From Cytophagaceae bacterium (lineage in GTDB: Bacteria; Bacteroidota; Bacteroidia; Cytophagales; Flexibacteraceae), in the NCBI GenBank assembly GCA_947458545.1, contig CANGYH010000001.1, forward strand, positions 186,001 through 250,000: a DNA stretch of 64,000 nt, given 5' to 3'. The notes beneath the pieces are model-generated. The model did no database searches. It was not told the DNA's origin and saw nothing but the letters and a program-made list of their open reading frames with translations. Each line of letters starts with the position of its first letter. The stretch's first letter is position 1. A program made the position numbers and the translations under genes. Positions 43,528 through 52,817 of the stretch are shown piece by piece.

Positions 43528-45231
43528 ATGTCGCTCTTAACAAACTCTTACAAACCCGACCCCAAGTACGCCACCCCTGTGGCCTACTTCTCCATGGAAT
43601 TTGCCATACACCAAGCCCTGAAGGTGTATAGCGGCGGGCTTGGCTTCTTGGCTGGATCTCATATGCGCTCAACGCATGACCTTAAGCAGAATATGGTAGG
43701 CGTCGGCATTCTATGGAAGAATGGCTACTACGACCAGGTCCGGACGGAAGACAACTCCATGGCGGTGCTTTTCCAAGAGAAGCACTACAACTTCTTGGAA
43801 GACACCGGGGTAATGGTGCCCATCTACGTCAACAAACATCAGGTTTATGTAAAGGCGCTGCTGCTGCGTCCTGAGACCTTCGGCACCTGCCCAATGGTGT
43901 TTCTGACAACAGATATCGACGAGAACGATTACCTGGCCCGCACCATCACCCACCGCCTGTACGACTCGGATACGGCCGCCCGCATTGCCCAAAACATCGT
44001 GCTGGGTATAGGCGGGGCCAAAGCCCTGGAGGCGCTAGGCTTTGAGCCAGAGATCTTCCACATGAACGAGGCCCATGCGCTGCCGATGGCCTTCCACCTC
44101 TATACACGCTTCGGCAAGCGGTTAGAGGAGGTAAAAAAACGTCTCGTATTCACTACCCATACGCCCGAAAAGGCCGGCAACGAGGAGCACGATATATTCT
44201 TGCTCGACAAGATGGGCTACTTCGGCTTCTTGGGTTTAGACGAAGTACGCCGCATTACCGGCATCCACGAGCAGATGTTTAGCCACTCTTTGGCCGCGCT
44301 GCGTATGGCAAAAGTGGCCAACGGCGTATCTCAACTGCATGGTGTGGTGAGCCGCATGATGTGGGGCGAATACGCTGATATCTGCGAGATCAAAGCCATT
44401 ACCAATGCCCAAAACAAGCACTATTGGGTAGATGGCCTGCTAGACCAATTCCACCGCGAGGGCAATACCGAGGCGTACCTCCATCGCAAACGCCACCTTA
44501 AAAAGCGCCTCATCCAAACGATTGCAGACCAAACGGGCAAAATCTTCTCGCCAGACCACATCATCATCTGCTGGGCGCGCCGCTTTGCCGAGTACAAGCG
44601 GGCAGATTTAATCCGCCGAGACATTGTCCGCTTCAACAACCTGATCCGCAACAGTAAGCACCCGGTGCAAATCGTATGGGCTGGAAAGCCTTATCCGGGC
44701 GATATGGGCGCCATTTCTGTGTTTAACCACTTGGTTAAGATCAGCCAGAAAGAGCCCAACCTGGCCGTGCTGACAGGCTACGAGCTGAACCTGAGCGGCT
44801 TGCTCAAGCGCGGCTCTGATGTTTGGCTTAATACGCCCCGCCGCCCGCGCGAGGCCAGCGGTACCTCTGGCATGACGGCCGCCATGAACGGCGCCGTCAA
44901 CGTTTCTATCTCAGACGGGTGGATTCCGGAGTTTGCCAAGCATGGGGAGAATGCCTTTGTGTTGCCCGTGGTAGATACTACCCTCAATACAGACGAGCAA
45001 GACAACCTAGACAACCAGCACCTGATGGATATGCTAGAGCAGGAGGTGCTGCCCCTCTACTACGACAATCCCCAGGGCTGGCACAAGGTGGTGCAGCAGT
45101 CTATGACGGATGTCTCGCCCTACTTCGACTCTAACCGCATGGCCGATGAGTACTACAAGCTCTACACAGGCCAGCCCTTTACGCCAACCCCACCCGTGCA
45201 GGTAGAGTACGAACTGCAGTCGGTAGGCTAG
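43528..45231 (+). CDS. alpha-glucan phosphorylase (GT35 short type) with Thr at the PLP-lysine position
   Basis: A 567-residue protein of the short alpha-glucan phosphorylase group, which releases glucose-1-phosphate from glycogen or maltodextrin. Blocks present are VAYFSMEFAIHQALKVYSGG, the LAGSHMRSTHDLK segment, FTTHTPEKAGNEEHD, CWARRFAEYKRADLIRRD, WAGKPYPGDMGA and DVWLNTPRRPREASGTSGM. In the last motif the family has Met-Lys, where the lysine binds PLP; here the codon at 44875-44877 is ACG, so residue 450 is threonine (GTSGMTAAMNGA). Either the enzyme does not hold PLP in the usual way, or it belongs to a lineage with different chemistry. It is convergent with aconitase behind a strong terminator. 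Confidence 0.88.
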   Translation: MSLLTNSYKPDPKYATPVAYFSMEFAIHQALKVYSGGLGFLAGSHMRSTHDLKQNMVGVGILWKNGYYDQVRTEDNSMAVLFQEKHYNFLEDTGVMVPIYVNKHQVYVKALLLRPETFGTCPMVFLTTDIDENDYLARTITHRLYDSDTAARIAQNIVLGIGGAKALEALGFEPEIFHMNEAHALPMAFHLYTRFGKRLEEVKKRLVFTTHTPEKAGNEEHDIFLLDKMGYFGFLGLDEVRRITGIHEQMFSHSLAALRMAKVANGVSQLHGVVSRMMWGEYADICEIKAITNAQNKHYWVDGLLDQFHREGNTEAYLHRKRHLKKRLIQTIADQTGKIFSPDHIIICWARRFAEYKRADLIRRDIVRFNNLIRNSKHPVQIVWAGKPYPGDMGAISVFNHLVKISQKEPNLAVLTGYELNLSGLLKRGSDVWLNTPRRPREASGTSGMTAAMNGAVNVSISDGWIPEFAKHGENAFVLPVVDTTLNTDEQDNLDNQHLMDMLEQEVLPLYYDNPQGWHKVVQQSMTDVSPYFDSNRMADEYYKLYTGQPFTPTPPVQVEYELQSVG

Positions 45232-45252
45232 ACCCCTGCCTGGCTAGGAATG

Positions 45253-45282
45253 AAAAAACCCCGAGTTGCCTCGGGGTTTTTT
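45253..45282. terminator. bidirectional rho-independent terminator between glucan phosphorylase and aconitase genes
   Basis: AAAAAACCCCGAG (45253-45265) and CTCGGGGTTTTTT (45270-45282) form a perfect 13-base stem with loop TTGC. T-runs exist on both strands, so it serves both convergent genes. Confidence 0.92.
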
Positions 45283-45302
45283 GTTGCTGCAAGGGTTGAA
45301 GC

Positions 45303-47573
45303 TTAGTTGCTTCCTTCTTGCATCTTGATCAGGTTCAGGGCAGAGCCTGCCTTGAACCAGCCAATCTGACCTTCGTTGTAGGTATGGTTTACCTCAAACT
45401 GCTCGGCCGTGCCATCGGCATGCTTCAGCTCAACCATCAAGGGTTTGCCGGGCGCAAAAGACGTTAGGCCCAGGATGTTGATGGTATCATCCTCGCGGAT
45501 GCGGTCGTAGTCGGCCGGGTTGGCAAACGTGAGGGCCAGCATCCCCTGCTTCTTGAGGTTTGTCTCGTGGATACGGGCAAAGCTCTTTACCAGGATGGCG
45601 CGCACACCCAGGTGGCGGGGCTCCATGGCGGCATGCTCGCGGCTAGAACCTTCGCCGTAGTTTTCGTCGCCCACCACAACAGAGCCTTGGCCCGCGGCCA
45701 GGTACGCGCGTTGTACCTTGGGTACCTCGCCATACTCGCCTGTTAGCTGGTTTTTAACGGTGTTGGTCTTGTCGTTGTAGGCGTTCACGGCACCAATCAG
45801 CATATTGTTGCTGATGTTGTCGAGGTGGCCGCGGTATTTGAGCCAGGGGCCGGCCATAGAGATATGGTCGGTGGTACACTTGCCTTTGGCCTTGATGAGC
45901 AAGCGCAGGTTCATCAGGTCTGTACCTTCCCAAGGCTTGAAAGACTCCAGCAGTTGCAGGCGGTCAGACGTAGGGCTTACCGCTACTTGCACCATGCTGC
46001 CGTCTTCTGCCGGGGCTTGGTAGCCAGGGTCTTCGGCATCAAATCCGCGCGGAGGCAGCTCTAGGCCGGTCGGCTCGTCCAGCATTACGGCGTGGCCTTC
46101 TTCGTTCACCAGCGTATCGGTGGTGGGGTTAAAGGTCAGGTCACCAGCGATGGCAAATGCCGTCACAATCTCGGGGCTGGCCACAAACGCGTGCGTGTTG
46201 GGGTTGCCGTCGTTACGCTTGGCAAAATTGCGGTTAAAGCTGGTGATGATCGAGTTGGGCCGGTTGGGATCGTCTGTGTGGCGTGCCCATTGGCCGATGC
46301 AAGGGCCGCAGGCATTGGCCAGCACTACGCCGCCAATCTGATCAAACACATCCAGGTAGCCATCGCGCTCTACGGTGTAGCGCACCACCTCCGAGCCCGG
46401 AGTTACTGTATATTCTGCCTTAGCCTTCAGCTTCTTGGCAGCGGCTTGCTGGGCCAGGCTAGCCGCACGGGTAATGTCCTCGTAGCTAGAATTGGTGCAG
46501 CTGCCAATCAGGCCAACGTCTAGCTTGGCGGGCCAGTTGTTTTCTTTTACGGCTTGGGCAAACTTGCTCAGCGGCCAGGCCAGATCCGGCGTAAAGGGGC
46601 CGTTGATGTGCGGCTCCAGCTCAGAGAGGTTAATCTCAATGAGTTGGTCGTAGTAGTTGGCCGGATTGTCATAAACCTCGCGGTCGGCGCGTAGGTGCTC
46701 GCGTACCTTGTCTGCGGCGGCTGCTACGTCGGCGCGGCTGGTGCCCTCTAGGTAGCGCTTCATGGCATCGTCGTAGGCAAATACAGAGGTGGTGGCACCA
46801 ATCTCTGCACCCATGTTACAGATGGTTGCTTTGCCCGTAGCAGACATAGCCTCAGCACCCTCGCCGAAGTACTCTACGATGGCCCCGGTGCCGCCTTTTA
46901 CGGTCAGGATGCCGGCCACTTTCAGGATAACGTCTTTGGGGGCCGTCCAACCGCTGAGCTTGCCGGTCAGTTTTACACCAATCAGCTTGGGGAATTTGAG
47001 CTCCCATGCCATGCCTGCCATCACGTCCACCGCGTCGGCACCGCCTACGCCGATGGCCACCATACCGAGGCCGCCTGCGTTGGGCGTGTGGCTGTCCGTA
47101 CCTATCATCATCCCGCCGGGGAAGGCGTAGTTCTCTAGCACAACCTGGTGGATGATACCCGCCCCAGGCTTCCAGAAACCAATGCCGTATTTGTTGGACA
47201 CGGAGGCCAGGAAGTCATACACTTCTTTGTTGACGTCGATGGCGGTGGCCAAATCTGCATCGGCACCCGTTTTTGCCTGAATGAGGTGATCGCAGTGTAC
47301 GGTGCTGGGCACAGCCACCTTGGGCTTGCCGGCAGACATGAACTGCAGCAACGCCATCTGGGCTGTGGCATCCTGCATGGCTACCCGGTCTGGCGCAAAA
47401 TCTACATAAGACTTACCCCGCATGTACGACTCGGTGGCTGCACCGGCATACAAGTGGTTGTAGAGGATTTTCTCTGCCAGGGTGAGGGGGCGACCCACCA
47501 CTTGGCGGGCTGTAGAGATGCGCTCGGCCATGCGGGCGTACACCTCCTGGATCATCTCAATATCGAATGCCAT
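45303..47573 (-). CDS. aconitate hydratase (mitochondrial-type)
   Basis: A 756-residue aconitase of the mitochondrial type that interconverts citrate and isocitrate in the TCA cycle. The three cluster cysteines are visible: one in [18 protein letters not shown] (near 359) and two in [11 protein letters not shown] (near 423 and 426). [19 protein letters not shown] and [19 protein letters not shown] are further active-site blocks. The size and the domain order with the C-terminal swivel domain match the family. A TAnnTTTG box lies 30 bases upstream. It is convergent with the glucan phosphorylase gene. Confidence 0.96.
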   Translation of the reverse strand: MAFDIEMIQEVYARMAERISTARQVVGRPLTLAEKILYNHLYAGAATESYMRGKSYVDFAPDRVAMQDATAQMALLQFMSAGKPKVAVPSTVHCDHLIQAKTGADADLATAIDVNKEVYDFLASVSNKYGIGFWKPGAGIIHQVVLENYAFPGGMMIGTDSHTPNAGGLGMVAIGVGGADAVDVMAGMAWELKFPKLIGVKLTGKLSGWTAPKDVILKVAGILTVKGGTGAIVEYFGEGAEAMSATGKATICNMGAEIGATTSVFAYDDAMKRYLEGTSRADVAAAADKVREHLRADREVYDNPANYYDQLIEINLSELEPHINGPFTPDLAWPLSKFAQAVKENNWPAKLDVGLIGSCTNSSYEDITRAASLAQQAAAKKLKAKAEYTVTPGSEVVRYTVERDGYLDVFDQIGGVVLANACGPCIGQWARHTDDPNRPNSIITSFNRNFAKRNDGNPNTHAFVASPEIVTAFAIAGDLTFNPTTDTLVNEEGHAVMLDEPTGLELPPRGFDAEDPGYQAPAEDGSMVQVAVSPTSDRLQLLESFKPWEGTDLMNLRLLIKAKGKCTTDHISMAGPWLKYRGHLDNISNNMLIGAVNAYNDKTNTVKNQLTGEYGEVPKVQRAYLAAGQGSVVVGDENYGEGSSREHAAMEPRHLGVRAILVKSFARIHETNLKKQGMLALTFANPADYDRIREDDTINILGLTSFAPGKPLMVELKHADGTAEQFEVNHTYNEGQIGWFKAGSALNLIKMQEGSN

Positions 47574-47872
47574 GTAGGGTAGCGATAGCTATAATGTGGC
47601 CCCAAATATAACCCCGGTGGCAGGGGGCTTAGGGCCTCATCAATGCCCAGAAGTTCTCGCTAACTGAATCCTTACATAACCAGGGCCTTCGCAACGGATT
47701 AGGCCAGCCATGGCCTTAGATATTTTAGTTTGAATACCAGATGCTTAATAATGGTGTTGCCAACCAAAATTTAACCTAAGTGTTGAAAAGCTCACATCTG
47801 CAGGGACAAACGTGCTAAGGTGTAGTTATTCTACTGGCGCATAAACTAGGTTAGGCTTCGCGCATCCTAAGC
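47574..47872. other. 299-base divergent intergenic region between aconitase and SpoIIE phosphatase genes
   Basis: No plausible gene is seen. The region contains the aconitase -7 box (47603-47610, minus strand) and A/T-rich stretches near 47720-47790 that probably carry the promoter of the plus-strand phosphatase. No strong hairpin or repeat was found by eye. Confidence 0.55.
47603..47610 (-). promoter_or_regulatory. TAnnTTTG -7 promoter box for the aconitase gene
   Basis: The minus strand reads TATATTTG, a perfect match to the Bacteroidota -7 element, 30 bases before the aconitase ATG. A matching TTTG -33 element at 19-21 bases is not present. Confidence 0.5.
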
Positions 47873-48967
47873 ATGAAATACATCATTGCAGCTTTACTGG
47901 CGGGTATCCTCTTTGCAATTGCCTCCAGCCTTTACATCTATCATGGGCACGACCACAAGGATACCATGAGCTACGAGGGTAAAATCTACCCCATGGACGA
48001 TGTGACTATTGACGTGGTAAAAAGCCTGACCAGCAATGGCCGCGAGCCCATCATTTGTTACCGAGAGAGCCACCGGAATTTCTACATCTTACTGTTCCAA
48101 GGGGCGTTGGTAGTGGTGGCACTTACCTCTTATGGGGTATATACCCGGGCCCGGCTTAACAGCAAGCTCAAGGCACAAAATCTTGAGCTTGAGGCCAGCA
48201 AAAAGGCACTATTGCAAACCAACCAAGCCATAGAGGCGGGGATTCGCTATGCACGGCGTATCCAGCAGGCCATGCTGCCGAGTGCTGCCGATGTTGCAGA
48301 GCTGGGGCCGGGCCATGCGCTTTTCTACCAACCTAAAGATGTTGTCTCAGGCGACTTTTATTGGGTAGGCAGCCAAGCGGGTAAGCAGATCCGCGTTGTG
48401 GCAGACTGTACCGGCCATGGTGTACCCGGGGCTTTTTTGGCTACCCTGGGTATCAACATTGTGCGGACAGTGGTAGAGGGCGAAGGCATTACAGATCCGG
48501 GGCACATTCTTGCCCGGGCCAATGCGTTGCTTATCCAAAACCTGGGCGCAGCCAACCTTGAGGCCGCCGATGCCGATGGTATTGAAATGACCGTGATTAC
48601 CCTTGAGCCATCAACTGGCCTTGCTTGGTTTGCTGGAGCCCGTGGCTACGCCTGTATGCTAGGAGCCAAGGGCCTGCAAGAGCTGAAGGGAGACCGCATA
48701 ACCCTAGGCCATCTGCCCGACGCCCAGTTCACAGTTCAGCAGGTAGCAGCAGCCGAAGGAACCTGGTTCTTTCAATACACAGACGGGTACATACATCAGT
48801 TTGGAGGTTCTGATAATAAGAAACTTGGCAAGCCTAGATTCATGCAATACTTAAACCAAATTGCCGCCTCTGAGCCTATTACGCTGGCGCGGTGCTTTGC
48901 AGATTGGCAAGGCGCACAACCCCAGGTAGATGATGTGCTGGTGTTGGGATACCAGGTATTGGCTTAG
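47873..48967 (+). CDS. membrane-anchored SpoIIE-family (PP2C-type) protein phosphatase
   Basis: A 364-residue protein. Two membrane helices (YIIAALLAGILFAIASSLYI near 3-22 and ILLFQGALVVVALTSYGVYT near 73-92) enclose a short periplasmic loop with HGHDHKD. A coiled coil (near 98-125) and the helix IRYARRIQQAMLPS lead to the phosphatase, with VVSGDFYWVG, VADCTGHGVPGAFLATLG, GIEMTVITLE, FQYTDGYIHQFGG and DDVLVLGY supplying the metal and fold residues. It resembles the phosphatase half of the gene at 25656, so the window holds two related copies. Its target, probably an anti-sigma antagonist or similar phosphoprotein, is not encoded nearby. The stop overlaps that of recQ. Confidence 0.88.
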   Translation: MKYIIAALLAGILFAIASSLYIYHGHDHKDTMSYEGKIYPMDDVTIDVVKSLTSNGREPIICYRESHRNFYILLFQGALVVVALTSYGVYTRARLNSKLKAQNLELEASKKALLQTNQAIEAGIRYARRIQQAMLPSAADVAELGPGHALFYQPKDVVSGDFYWVGSQAGKQIRVVADCTGHGVPGAFLATLGINIVRTVVEGEGITDPGHILARANALLIQNLGAANLEAADADGIEMTVITLEPSTGLAWFAGARGYACMLGAKGLQELKGDRITLGHLPDAQFTVQQVAAAEGTWFFQYTDGYIHQFGGSDNKKLGKPRFMQYLNQIAASEPITLARCFADWQGAQPQVDDVLVLGYQVLA

Positions 48968-51216
48968 GCATCGGGCAGGGCGCCCTTAAGCAAAAAGGTT
49001 CGGGCAATACGTATCTGCCCGTAGGTAAAGCGGCCTTGCAGACGGTCAAAAACGGGGCGCATCAGTTGGTTAGATAGCCCACCTTCTGCCTCTATGGCCG
49101 CCTTTACCTCAAAGAAGTTGGCGCGGTTTAGGTAGATGCTGAGGTTAACCTCGTACCCTTGCAAGAAAAGCTGGCACAGATGCCCTAAGATCGAATCTGC
49201 CCCGATGCCACGCTCTGTGCTGATTTCTTCTATGGATTTGCCAGCTTGATAGAGCTTGAAGGTGGCCAGCCGGGTATCCTCCTTGGGCGGCTTGGGGCCA
49301 TCGGTTGCGGTACCGTTGCGCCTGCGTACGGGCATGCGTCGGTACCGCGCGAGGTGCTGTCCACTCTGCTCCAGGGTTTGCACGGCGGTGCGGATTAAGC
49401 CGGTAAAGTCTTCCCAATACAGCTCTGCTTTGTAAGCACCCACACCAGATACTTGTAAAAACTCGTCTTCTGTAGTGGGCAGGTAGGTCACCATGTCCTC
49501 CAGCGTCGCATCGCTGAAGACCTGGTAGGGGGCCAAACCAGCCTCGTCTGCCAAGGCTTTGCGCTTGCGTTTGAGCAAAGCCAAAATCTCCTCTCGGGCG
49601 GCATCTCGGGCAATGGGGCCGGCGGCGGTTGGGGTAGGGGTATCTGGCCCGGCGGCGTACTTTTCTGGCTTGGCCAGCATTACCTTAAGACCATCAAACA
49701 GCACTTGGCGGCCCAGCGGCGTAATCTGTAACGCTTGGTGTTTGTCGTAGGCAATTTCTAGGTAGCCACCGTTGATGAGTTGCACCAGGTAGTCTTTCAG
49801 CTCAAAGGGTGCCAGGTCTTTGCTTGCACCAAAGGTTTTGATCTGGTCGTATCCGTGGCGGATCACCTCAGCCGATCGGTTGCCACGCAGCACTTCGATG
49901 AGCAGATTACGCCCCACCCGCTCTTGGCAGCGTGCCACGGCAGAGAGCGCCTTTTGGGCAATCAGGGTAGCATCAATGCGCTGCCGTGGGTTTTGGCAAA
50001 CGTCGCAATGGCCACAGTCTTGCTGCACCTGCTGGCCAAAATAGGCCAACAGCACCCGGCGGCGGCATTGGGGCGTTTCGGCAAACTGCTGCATACGTTC
50101 AAGCTTGGCGCGCACAATTGATTGGCGATCAGCACTTGCAGCCTCCTTTTGCATCATCTCCGTCAGCGCGGCTACGTCTGCATAGCTGTAGAAAAGCAGC
50201 GCCTCAGACGCAAGCCCGTCTCGGCCTGCCCGCCCAATCTCTTGGTAATAGCCTTCCAGATTTTTGGGCAGGTTATAATGCAGCACAAAGCGGACATTGC
50301 TCTTGTCTATGCCCATGCCAAAGGCTATAGTGGCGCAAACCACATCAATATCGTCTTTGATAAAGCCTTCTTGCACCTTCTCCCGCTCTAGGTGGCTAAG
50401 ACCTGCATGGTAAGCAGCGGCGCGGATGCCTTGTGCTTCTAAGTAAGAGGCCAGGGTTTCGCAGGTCTTCCGGGCTAGGCAGTACACGATTCCCGCCTGC
50501 CCTTTGCGCTTTTTGATGAACCGGCCAATCTGTTGGGTGCGGCCATCTGCCGGTTGTACGGATAAGTAGATGTTGGGGCGGTCGAAACTGGCCACCAGCT
50601 CAAACCTATCTGTGCGCAGGTTTAAGTGGGTGGCTATGTCTGCGCGGGTTAGCTTATCTGCTGTGGCGGTTAGTGCCATTACGGGTGTATTTGGCAAATA
50701 CCCCCTCAGCTTGCCCAATTGGGTATACTCGGGCCTAAAATCGTGCCCCCAAGCGCTGATGCAGTGGGCCTCGTCAATTGCCACCATAGAGATATTCAGA
50801 CTTTGCAGCGCGCCAAGCATGCCTTCAAACTCGGATCCACCTAATAAACGCTCAGGGCTAACGTAGAGCAACTTGAGTTTGCCTGCTTTCGCGTTGTCCC
50901 AGACATCCCGGGCAGCGGCAGCGTTTTGCGTGCTGTTTAGGTAGGCAGCAGGTATGCCATTGGCCAGCAACGCATCTACCTGGTCTTTCATCAAGGCAAT
51001 GAGTGGAGAGACTACCAGCGCCATGCCGGGTAATACCAAGGCAGGCACCTGATAGCAAATGGACTTACCGCCACCCGTAGGCATCACCACCAGGGCGTCT
51101 TTGCCAGCCAATACAGAATCAACTACCTCTTGTTGCCCAGGCCTGAAAGTTGCATAACCAAAATACTTGGCCAATACATCTGCCGGGCCTGGCAACGACA
51201 CTATACGCTCTGACAT
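48964..51216 (-). CDS. recQ: ATP-dependent DNA helicase RecQ
   Basis: A 750-residue RecQ helicase. Motif I is MPTGGGKSICYQVPAL (Lys51), motif II is AIDEAHCISAWGHDFRPEY near 145, and the SF2 motif VI QEIGRAGRDGL is clear. The zinc-binding part of the RQC domain is CRRRVLLAYFGQQ with CGHCDVC. An HRDC domain follows (REEILALLKRKRKALADEAG). The C-terminal 100 residues (from about DTRLATFKLYQAGKSIEEIS) look like a helix-turn-helix domain found in many Bacteroidota RecQ proteins. It works in recombination and fork repair. Its TAA shares bases with the convergent phosphatase stop. Confidence 0.95.
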   Translation of the reverse strand: MSERIVSLPGPADVLAKYFGYATFRPGQQEVVDSVLAGKDALVVMPTGGGKSICYQVPALVLPGMALVVSPLIALMKDQVDALLANGIPAAYLNSTQNAAAARDVWDNAKAGKLKLLYVSPERLLGGSEFEGMLGALQSLNISMVAIDEAHCISAWGHDFRPEYTQLGKLRGYLPNTPVMALTATADKLTRADIATHLNLRTDRFELVASFDRPNIYLSVQPADGRTQQIGRFIKKRKGQAGIVYCLARKTCETLASYLEAQGIRAAAYHAGLSHLEREKVQEGFIKDDIDVVCATIAFGMGIDKSNVRFVLHYNLPKNLEGYYQEIGRAGRDGLASEALLFYSYADVAALTEMMQKEAASADRQSIVRAKLERMQQFAETPQCRRRVLLAYFGQQVQQDCGHCDVCQNPRQRIDATLIAQKALSAVARCQERVGRNLLIEVLRGNRSAEVIRHGYDQIKTFGASKDLAPFELKDYLVQLINGGYLEIAYDKHQALQITPLGRQVLFDGLKVMLAKPEKYAAGPDTPTPTAAGPIARDAAREEILALLKRKRKALADEAGLAPYQVFSDATLEDMVTYLPTTEDEFLQVSGVGAYKAELYWEDFTGLIRTAVQTLEQSGQHLARYRRMPVRRRNGTATDGPKPPKEDTRLATFKLYQAGKSIEEISTERGIGADSILGHLCQLFLQGYEVNLSIYLNRANFFEVKAAIEAEGGLSNQLMRPVFDRLQGRFTYGQIRIARTFLLKGALPDA

Positions 51217-51281
51217 CTTACAGGCTAAGGTAAAGCCTGCCTGCTGCCCTTAAGTTCACTAAGGGGTAATTCGCGCATTCT

Positions 51282-51671
51282 TTATGCGTCAATTGGCTCC
51301 CATAGCTCTACCTTATTGCCGTCTGGGTCAAAAGTGTGGCAAAACTTGCCATAGGAGTATGCCTGAATGCCCGCCGGATCCATTCGGTCTCCTTTGGCGA
51401 TGAGCCTATCTATAAGCGCAGCCAGATTGTTGACACGAAAATTGATGGAGAAGCTGCCTTCAAACTGCTTAGAACCAGACTCTACGATGTTGAAAGCTGT
51501 GCCACCCTCACCCTTTGCCGTAACGGAATCTGCCCAATCGAACATTGCACCCCACTGGGTAAAGGATATACCCAGCCGGTCGGCATACCAGGCCTGCAGG
51601 GCTGCCGGGTTTGATGATTTAAAGAAAACTCCGCCAATGCCTGTTACTCGGGGTTCCATGCTATCTGCCAT
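51282..51671 (-). CDS. VOC (glyoxalase/bleomycin resistance) family protein
   Basis: A 129-residue protein of the vicinal-oxygen-chelate fold, starting at ATG 51671 (another ATG at 51659). RVTGIGGVFFKSSNPAALQA WYADRLG-type opening and a C-terminal CHTFDPDGNKVELWEPI are the two halves of a betaalphabetabetabeta unit, the latter with the metal Glu. Longer upstream starts fall inside the mdh terminator hairpin and are rejected. The substrate is unknown; such proteins act as isomerases, dioxygenases or resistance proteins. Confidence 0.8.
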   Translation of the reverse strand: MADSMEPRVTGIGGVFFKSSNPAALQAWYADRLGISFTQWGAMFDWADSVTAKGEGGTAFNIVESGSKQFEGSFSINFRVNNLAALIDRLIAKGDRMDPAGIQAYSYGKFCHTFDPDGNKVELWEPIDA

Positions 51672-51693
51672 AAGCCAAAGATGATGGCTTGTA

Positions 51694-51729
51694 AACACAA
51701 AAGCCCTCTACAAAGAGGGCTTTTGTGTT
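51694..51729 (-). terminator. rho-independent terminator of mdh
   Basis: AACACAAAAGCCCTCT (51694-51709) and AGAGGGCTTTTGTGTT (51714-51729) form a perfect 16-base stem with loop ACAA. It lies 16 bases after the mdh stop and ahead of the VOC gene on the same strand, so the VOC gene likely has its own promoter or depends on read-through. Confidence 0.9.
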
Positions 51730-51744
51730 GAACGATTGCCTTTA

Positions 51745-52686
51745 TTAGGCGGCTTGTGCGTTTACCTTATCCAAGGCATCCATTACTTCGCGCACACGCT
51801 CTCGGCTGGTCTGGAGGAGGGCCTTCTCTTCGGCATTGAGCTGCAGCTCGATGATGCGCTCGATACCGTTTTTACCTAGCACTACAGGAACGCCCAGGTA
51901 GGTATCGTTGATACCGTACTCGCCGTCTAGCTTGATGCAGACGGGGAAGATGCGCTTCTGGTCGCGCACGATGGCCTCTACCATTTGGGCCGCAGCCGAT
52001 CCTGGTGCATACCAGGCCGAGGTGCCCATCAGTTTCACCAGCTCGCCACCGCCGTTGATGGTGCGGTTTACGATAGCATCGAGGCGGTCTTTGGCCACAA
52101 GCTCTGTGATTGGGATGCCAGATACGGTGGTGTAGCGGGGCAGGGGCACCATGGTGTCGCCATGGCCGCCCAGTAGCATAGCTTGGATGTCTTTGGGCGA
52201 GCAGTTTAGCTCAGAGGCCAGAAAAGCACGGTAACGAGCTGTATCCAGGATGCCTGCCATACCCATCACCTTCTCGCGTGGGTGGCCGCTGGTGATGTGG
52301 GCGCAGTAGGTCATAACGTCAAGCGGGTTAGACACTACTACGATGATGGCATTGGGCGAGTACTTCACCACGTTTTCCGTCACGCCCTTCACGATGCCGG
52401 CGTTTACGGAGATCAGGTCGTCGCGGCTCATGCCCGGCTTGCGGGGTAGGCCAGAGGTAATCACCACAACGTCAGAGCCTTCCGTAGCGGCGTAGTCGTT
52501 GGTAGATCCAATGGTACGGCTGTCGTACAGGTCTATGGGAGCCTTTTGCCAGATGTCGAGGCTTTTGCCTTCAGCTACACCTTCTTTGATGTCTAACAAG
52601 ACGATCTCATTGGCAATTTCTTTGTAGGCCAGTACGTCTGCGCAAGTAGCGCCCACGTTGCCGGCTCCGACTACGGTAACTTTCAT
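51745..52686 (-). CDS. mdh: malate dehydrogenase (LDH-like type)
   Basis: A 313-residue NAD-dependent malate dehydrogenase of the LDH-like type. The dinucleotide loop GAGNVG is at residues 7-12, LLDIKEGVAEGKSLD holds the NAD-selecting Asp, TSGLPRKPGMSRDDL carries the substrate arginines on the mobile loop, and GGHGDTMVPLP contains the catalytic histidine. It oxidises malate to oxaloacetate in the TCA cycle. A perfect 16-base terminator follows. The upstream minus-strand neighbour is the ROK kinase, 131 bases away. Confidence 0.96.
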   Translation of the reverse strand: MKVTVVGAGNVGATCADVLAYKEIANEIVLLDIKEGVAEGKSLDIWQKAPIDLYDSRTIGSTNDYAATEGSDVVVITSGLPRKPGMSRDDLISVNAGIVKGVTENVVKYSPNAIIVVVSNPLDVMTYCAHITSGHPREKVMGMAGILDTARYRAFLASELNCSPKDIQAMLLGGHGDTMVPLPRYTTVSGIPITELVAKDRLDAIVNRTINGGGELVKLMGTSAWYAPGSAAAQMVEAIVRDQKRIFPVCIKLDGEYGINDTYLGVPVVLGKNGIERIIELQLNAEEKALLQTSRERVREVMDALDKVNAQAA

Positions 52687-52817
52687 TGTGATGCGGTGCG
52701 GTAGGGTTAAACCGAATGTGTGCCGCGAAAATACGCCTTTTGCCCTTGTTTACGCGCTATCCCCAATGGCCAGGCTGGCGACGTACAGGCAAGTAATGTC
52801 GTAAAATTCCGACAAAA

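Noticed and set aside
51282-51698. Longer VOC protein starting at 51698
   Set aside because: The extra codons lie in the terminator hairpin of mdh.
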